DNA from: Neocallimastix lanati (nom. inval.)
Taxonomy: Eukaryota; Neocallimastigomycota; Neocallimastigomycetes; Neocallimastigales; Neocallimastigaceae
Assembly: GCA_016946835.1 (NCBI GenBank)
Contig: JACVTC010000150.1
Coordinates: forward strand, 259,501-323,500
Direction: 5' to 3'
DNA length: 64,000 nt
Shown piece after piece: positions 58,340-64,000 of the stretch. Made by a program: the position numbers and the translations under genes. The notes under the pieces are model-generated. The model was not told the DNA's origin. It saw only the letters and a program-made list of their open reading frames with translations, and made no database searches. The first letter of the stretch is position 1, and the number at the start of each line of letters is the position of its first letter.

Positions 58340-58637
58340 CACTACTTATAAATTATTGCACATAAAAGTCCCGCATATCATAGGTATGTTGTGGAGCGGT
58401 TGTCACGTGATCCGGTTGTGGCTGCAAGACCCAATTGTAAGATTATCGTACAATGACAAGCAGTAATTATACTTGGGTAATGAGCGCCAATGCAGAGTAA
58501 CTGTAAGGCAGTCCAGCAGGGACGTGACCACCTACTAAGTAGGAAGTTAGATAAGGGCTCTAGTAATAAACCATTGTGTGTCTACAGATGTGCAGCTGGG
58601 GAGAAATCCTGCTACGGTCGTTAAAAAAAAAAAAAAA
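58340..58637 (+). mobile_element. GC-richer poly(A)-ended unit (SINE or LINE 3' end candidate)
   Basis: Starts abruptly near AAAAGTCCCGCATATC and ends GCTACGGTCGTT plus about 16 A. No ORF. The terminal A-run and base composition suggest retroposed RNA. Target duplication not found. Confidence 0.4.
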
Positions 58638-58923
58638 ATTATTTATTATTTATTTATTACATTATAATACGCCATGTTTTCCGAAATGCACTACAACAAA
58701 ATATAAATTTTTGTAATAAAAATTTATATAAATACACACCCGTATGTATTTATATGAATAATATGTGGCTTATATATTTAATTTAATACAATAAACACGT
58801 CAATACATTATAAATACATTTAACACTTATTTCTTATATTTCATGTATTCTAATAATTATTATTTAATATTAATTTATTATTAAAGTATTATTAACAAAA
58901 AAAAAAAAAAATAATAATAAAAA

Positions 58924-58944
58924 ATGCGAAGGATTAAATATTGA
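58924..58944 (+). promoter_or_regulatory. Short upstream ORF before the AAA/nuclease gene
   Basis: ATG CGA AGG ATT AAA TAT TGA, in frame with the main ATG and ending 3 nt before it. It could lower or condition translation by reinitiation. Confidence 0.4.
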
Positions 58945-58947
58945 AAA

Positions 58948-60716
58948 ATGGGAATAATTATAGATAATGATGCTATGCGTGTAAAATATGAGAGTATTAT
59001 TACTCAGGAATACTTTGTAGATAAATCTAATATAATAAACAAATTTAATAAATTAATAAACCATGATAATTCTAAATATGTTTGTATTACAAAACCAAGA
59101 AGATTTGGAAAAACATCAATAGCAGCAATGTTAGTCACATATTATAGTAAAGGAATTGATTCGAAGAAAATATTTGATAATTTTAAAGTTTCTAAAGGAT
59201 TAAGTTCTGATGAAACGAAAAAACAATTAGAAATTAAACAATATGAAGAATATCATGGAAAATATTACACTTTATATTTTGATTTTTCTTATAATGTTGA
59301 TAAGTTTGAATCTTTAAATGAATACTTAGCTTCAATTAATGATAAATTAAAATATGATATTAAAAATACATTTCCAAATTATTCAGTATTAGAAGATTTT
59401 GGGAGTATAATAAATGACAATTTGCTTATACTAAGTTCGAAAATAAAAGAAAAATTTATAGTTATTATTGATGAATGGGACTATATCATTGCTAATAATA
59501 AATTTTCATCTGAAGAACAAAGAAAATATTTATCTTTTTTAAAGGATTTAATAAAAGATCAACCATATAATGCTTTCGTTTATATGACAGGAATATTACC
59601 AATAGCAAAGCAATTAAGTCAGTCTACATTAAATTGTTTTACTGAATATTCTATTTTGGAAGATGATAAGTATTATCAATATTTTGGATTTACAGGAAAA
59701 GAAGTTAAAGAACTATGCAAAATAAACCCAAAATTAAAATATAAAGAAATATGTAATTGGTATAATGGATACAAAGCTTATAATGGTGATCCAATTTTTA
59801 ATACATGGTCAGTAATTAGTGCTTTACAATATAGTTCCATTAAAAGTTATTGGACAGATACAGGACGTGTTGATGAAATTTTTCAAATGATAAACTTTGA
59901 TATAGATGGTATAAAAAAAGAAATTATCAAATTAATTAAAGGAAATGAAATCTCTATAAATTTAGAAAAATATGGAACCAATGAACTTTTAAATGAGGAA
60001 ACAAACAATACAAACAATGAAAATAATGATGCAATGAAAGAGGATATATATTCAAAGATGGTTACTTTTGGATATTTAACCTATTATAAAGGTAAACTTT
60101 CAATTCCGAACAACGAATTAAAAGAAAGATTTATTAAAGCTTTAAAAAAAAGAAAAGATATGAAATTTTATTATGATTTAATAACTAATTCTAGAAAAAT
60201 GTTAAAAATGACATTAAAAAAAAATACAGAAGAAATGTGTAAAATATTGGAAGAAGAACATTTGAATATAATTAAGCCTGGAGATAAAATGGATCATGGT
60301 AATTTAAAACGTATCATAGAACATGTATATTTTATTGCCAATATCACTCATGATATTAAAGAAGAGGAAGGAAATGAAAAAGGAAATTCAGATATATTTT
60401 TTTATCCTAAAATGGGTAATAGAAAAAATGGTACGATTTTTATTGTAGAATTAAAATTGAATAAATCAGCAGAAATAGCAATTAAACAAATACATGAAAA
60501 AGTATATTATTATAACTTAAAAGATAAAAAATATTCCGGAAAAGTATTATTAATTGGAATAAATTGTGAAACAGCAACAAAAAAATATACTTGTAAAATA
60601 GAAGAATATAATGTTGATCAAATAATTAAAAAAACTGAAAAGAAAAGAAAAAGTAAACCCGCACCTGATTCAAATGATATAAAAAAAAAATTAAGAAGCA
60701 GTAAAAAAGGAAAATG

Positions 60717-60717
<1 letters not shown>
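58948..60717 (+). CDS. AAA-ATPase-like protein with PD-(D/E)XK nuclease domain
   Basis: 589 residues, intact. N-terminal AAA-ATPase-like domain (Pfam AAA-ATPase_like type): EYFVDKSNII near residue 25, P-loop variant KPRRFGKTS (about 48-56), Walker B FIVIIDEWDY (about 170-179), YNGYK motif (about 268). C-terminal PD-(D/E)XK nuclease: Asp in NSDIFF, then IVELKLNK with the E-x-K pair, then QIHEKVYYY. Lys-rich tail (KKKLRSSKKGK) could act as a nuclear signal. The family is widespread in bacteria and greatly expanded in anaerobic fungi and Rhizophagus; its role is unproven (suggested links to mobile-element or defence functions). The start is preceded by a poly(A) run and a short upstream ORF. Confidence 0.93.
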
Positions 60718-60757
<40 letters not shown>

Positions 60758-61134
60758 AAATAAAATTTCTAAAATATTGTATATACATATAAATAAAATG
60801 AAAAAAAAAAAAAATATTTATGTATTTATATAAATTATAAATTATTAAATAATTGTATTGAAATATTAATTTATTTTATTTTTTTAAAATTAAAAATTTA
60901 TTATTATAATCTTATTATTATTTAATTATTATTATTATTATTTAATTATTAATATTATTTTTATTCTTATTAAAAATCACAGTATATCGTATTTTATTGA
61001 TAAAAAGGAAATGTAATAAAATTAAAACTATTTAAAATAAAAAAAAATAAAAAAGTTAACCTATATACTGGACCATTAATAATTATTTTTATTTTTAAAA
61101 AAAATAGTATATGAAAAGAATTTTTCATATCTTT

Positions 61135-61166
<32 letters not shown>

Positions 61167-61224
61167 GATTATAATTATAATTAATCTTTTAAAAAAGAAA
61201 AAAATTTAATAAATTACTTTATAT
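60718..61224. other. Poly(A) run after the stop codon, then AT-rich spacer
   Basis: The stop TGA is followed at once by about 37 A (to about 60755). Such tracts are common in this window, so I do not read it as proof of retroposition. The rest is AT-rich with an A-run at 61143-61166. Confidence 0.6.
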
Positions 61225-61955
61225 TATACCCCAATGAAGTGGACTGTTTTTCCAGGTCCATGGAGGGTTGATGGAAAAGGAATAACCTATATCAGGTGTA
61301 CTAATTACAGCTTTCTGTGATTCTGATGATAATCAATGGTTATCCTTTCTAAAGTGGCTTCTAGTACGAAGAGAGAAATCTGGAATACTGGAAGACTGTA
61401 GAAAGTGAACTTGACGTTCTATAATGTCTTAAACTGGATATGTAGTAACATTGGAGTTGTATAATTAATAATATCATGTAGTTTCTACATATTATCATTG
61501 TAATGAATCTATTGTATTTTTTACTTTAGCATTATTTTGTATATGTTTTTTTTCTATAGTATTATTTATACTCTCATGTAGCTTTGTAAAATGGAAATGT
61601 AGGAGATTGAGTCACTCCAAAGCTTGTGTTTGAGACATTATTTAACGGATGGGAATCTTTTTATAGTTTTTCACAACTATTATTTCATTAACATTTAAAT
61701 TTTATATTATATATGATTATTTTACAGAAATTTTTACATAAAACAGGAATTTATAATTGAAAATCATTAATTAAAAACTAGTCAACACAAAAAGAAAGAA
61801 AAACAAACAAGTTTTAGCAAACAATATACACGAAAGAGAAGACAACAGCAATAAATTTTTATTTTTTTTAATTTTTTAATTTTTTACTAATTTTATTTTT
61901 TTATTTTTATATTACACTTACCTTTTATTAATATAGATAAGTTTTTTATTTTATT
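61225..61955 (+). other. Probable 5' region of a LINE
   Basis: GC-richer non-coding DNA (from CCCCAATGAAGTGGACTG) directly upstream of the LINE frame. No ORF. Assignment is by position only. Confidence 0.4.
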
Positions 61956-62692
61956 ATGTCAACTTTACGAAGAGGTCTGCGACTTTATGGTCCTGACCAT
62001 GATAAATTTGTTTTAATTTTCATTCATGATCTTGAATCTTGGACTGAAAGTAGACTATGAGAATTTTTAATCAAAAAGATATCAAATTGTAATGAAGTTG
62101 TTCATGGAATCGTTAAAAAACACTATATTAATATGGAAAACTACTTCATCCTAAGAGTTAACTATAATAATTATAAGGATTATTTGAAGGTTATTTATTT
62201 GATTACTAAGCACTTACCTGTTAAAAGAATAAAATGGAAGATTACTTCAAGGATACGCACATTTAGCAATGTTAATCATAATAGAACCAGGTATTATTCT
62301 GAACCCTCATGAAAGCCTCCTGTATGCTAACCCTTACTCGAATACTAAATATTTCAACCTCTGTATTAGCTGGAACATAAATAGTTGGAATTCTGAAAAA
62401 CGTGACGGACTTACCAATTTTAATTCAATCTTTAATCCTATTTGTATTTGTCTTCAAGAAGTCGGTAATAGTTCATTCCTTAACTCCTTTTCTAACTCAT
62501 ATCCATTCCTTAATCATTATAGAACAGTACTGAGACGTGCGGACAAAAAAATCCCTGGTATGAGGGGCCTTTATATAGGTGTGCACTCCTCCTGCCAATT
62601 CACTAATATTGATTTTGAATATAGATATATACTCTCAGTAAATATATTCTCTTTTTGGGGTGTCAGATGTTCTTTAGGGAACATTTACATCC
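61956..62692 (+). pseudogene. LINE endonuclease ORF, 5' part
   Basis: ATG 61956 opens a frame (STLRRGLRLYGPDHDKFVLI) with a TGA at 62058-62060 in place of a Trp and a frameshift near 62270. It then runs into an AP-endonuclease-like domain: LCISWNINSW (catalytic Asn) and ICLQEVG (catalytic Glu), then RGLYIGVHS. It is interrupted at codon level by an LTR inserted after NIYI; the domain resumes at 63473. Confidence 0.75.
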
Positions 62693-63467
62693 TGTAAAGA
62701 TATTATTAATATCTTTATAAATTTTAATTAAATTTAATCATAAATTTAAGTAAAATTGAAATAAATCTATTAAAAATCACGTGTATAAAATTATTGCAAA
62801 TAATTTTAAACAAAACTTCGACTTCTTCCCAATCATATTAATAAATTAAAAATTTCTCTTGTGAAACTAGTAATTAAAAATCATTTCTTTTTATGTAATT
62901 TAATTTAAATAATAAGAGTTAAGGTTTTTTACAAGATAAATTAACAACATGAAACCATGCAATTAGTCATGTTGAAACTTGCAGCATTTTATGCTAAAAT
63001 CATATTAAATAATTATGACAACTTTTATATTAATTTTAAATAGAAAATATAATAAGAATTTATTAATAATATTTAAATAATAAATAAATAATAAATGAGC
63101 TCGATTGAAATTGTTTATATTTATTTTAGTTATTAATTATAATTCTCTTTATTTAGTAACAGTTAATTATTTATTATTAGTTTAGGTTAGTATTGTTTTT
63201 AAATAAATAGTTAGATAATATATAATTCAATAGGAATTATATATTCTAAATGTAATAAGATAAAAATATAAATAGTTAACCAAATTTCATGTATTTTAAT
63301 CGATGTAATTGTTATTAACGATTTATTGTTAATAACACTAATAATTAATAAAGATTATTTTAAAATCTAAATATAATAAAACTTATTTGTTTATAAAACA
63401 TTTTTGTGTTATTTAGTGTTATTATAATTTTTGACTTATAATCTATTTTTTAAATCAAAACTTTATA
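62693..63467 (+). mobile_element. Solo LTR inserted in the LINE
   Basis: 775 bp from TGTAAAGATATT, flanked by a perfect 5-bp duplication CATCC (62688-62692, 63468-63472). Plus-strand ATATAAATAG box near 63269 and an inverted repeat AACATGA/TCATGTT near 62947-62972. Distant from families C and X. Confidence 0.8.
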
Positions 63468-64000
63468 CATCCCTAGCAAAAAACGCAAAGACTCTAGAGA
63501 AAAAGCGGAAACTGATTTTGCTAATTGGCTCAAGAAACATCAGAATAACCCTTCGGCTATTGTTGGTGATTTCAACATGACTAAGCAACAACTCAAAGAT
63601 CTTATTCTTAGAATTTCCCCTCAATGGTTTGTTATGGATATGGTTGGTCATCAATTTACTTGGTCTAATGGTGGAAAGAATTCTTGTATTGATTTTATAT
63701 AATGAACGATAAATTAAGAAATTATCTGAATATTGCTTCTGTATGCTACTCTTTTAATGACATCTCTGACCATTTACCACTTATTCTTTCTTGTAAAAAA
63801 ATATCTCCTGATGGTTTTGTTACTCCCCCTCGGGATAAACAAATTAAGTGGTCTAATCGAATTTGTAGGGATAAACGTGAAGCAATCTTCTCTCATAATA
63901 AATTCACATGTTTACTGGATGAATTTGAACATAATGATAATCTAGACTCTAATACAATGGTTAAAAATCTTCTTGACACAGCAAATAAAATAGGCGATGA
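63468..64000 (+). pseudogene. LINE endonuclease ORF, continued, cut by window end
   Basis: Resumes the endonuclease domain: AIVGDFNM (catalytic Asp/Asn), FTWSNGGKNSCIDFI, then after a frame break near 63702 DISDHLPLILS (catalytic His), followed by the linker towards the reverse transcriptase, which lies beyond 64000. The EEP order (N, E, GDFN, SDH) is that of L1/Tad-type LINEs. Confidence 0.75.

Overview
The window looks like an accessory, repeat-rich stretch of an extremely AT-rich fungal nuclear genome. An anaerobic gut fungus (Neocallimastigomycota) is the best guess. The reasons are the long A/T-only spacers, poly(T)/poly(A) tracts, Asn-rich proteins, an intact AAA-ATPase-like plus PD-(D/E)XK nuclease gene, relics of ankyrin, lectin-like and starch-binding-like proteins, and a very high load of retroelements. 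The taxonomic call is inference; no rRNA or other marker gene is present.

Layout. 1-5820: a chromodomain Ty3/gypsy element (Chromo-1, minus strand) with its 5' LTR at 5208-5820 and its 3' end outside the window. 5821-13800: host-type gene remnants (ankyrin N-terminus, FLYWCH/MULE transposase relic, an intact secreted protein, broken lectin-like genes) and simple repeats. 14063-17165: a 3.1 kb LTR element that encodes only Gag. 17166-26118: solo LTRs and an eroded LTR element (19491-21973) whose leader folds into four covarying stem-loops. 26125-33131: a second Ty3/gypsy element (Gyp-2, minus) with intact gag and pol, nearly identical LTRs and a textbook -1 frameshift signal. 33137-34466: two more solo LTRs. 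34467-54420: three Ty1/copia elements. Cop-1 (+) and Cop-2 (+) are broken; Cop-3 (-) has one intact 1460-residue ORF. 54421-58640: repeats, LTR relics, a second FLYWCH/MULE relic, a 33-bp minisatellite and a poly(A)-ended GC-richer unit. 58948-60717: the intact AAA/nuclease gene. 61225-64000: a LINE with an endonuclease domain, split by a solo LTR and running off the window.

The most interesting material is not the ORFs but the RNA and primer biology of the retroelements. (1) Chromo-1 has a perfect 12-nt self-priming pair, as in Tf1. (2) The copia elements carry a primer-binding site complementary to an internal half of tRNA-Lys(CUU). (3) Gyp-2 has a U UUA AAC slippery site, an 8-nt spacer and an H-type pseudoknot. 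(4) Several LTRs carry compact tRNA-like A-box/B-box modules in the U3 region. (5) The 5' leaders of unrelated elements carry arrays of repeated or structured units (40-bp, 38-bp and covarying stem-loops), which could act as packaging or Gag-binding signals. All of these are read by eye from the sequence; none has been tested by alignment or folding software.
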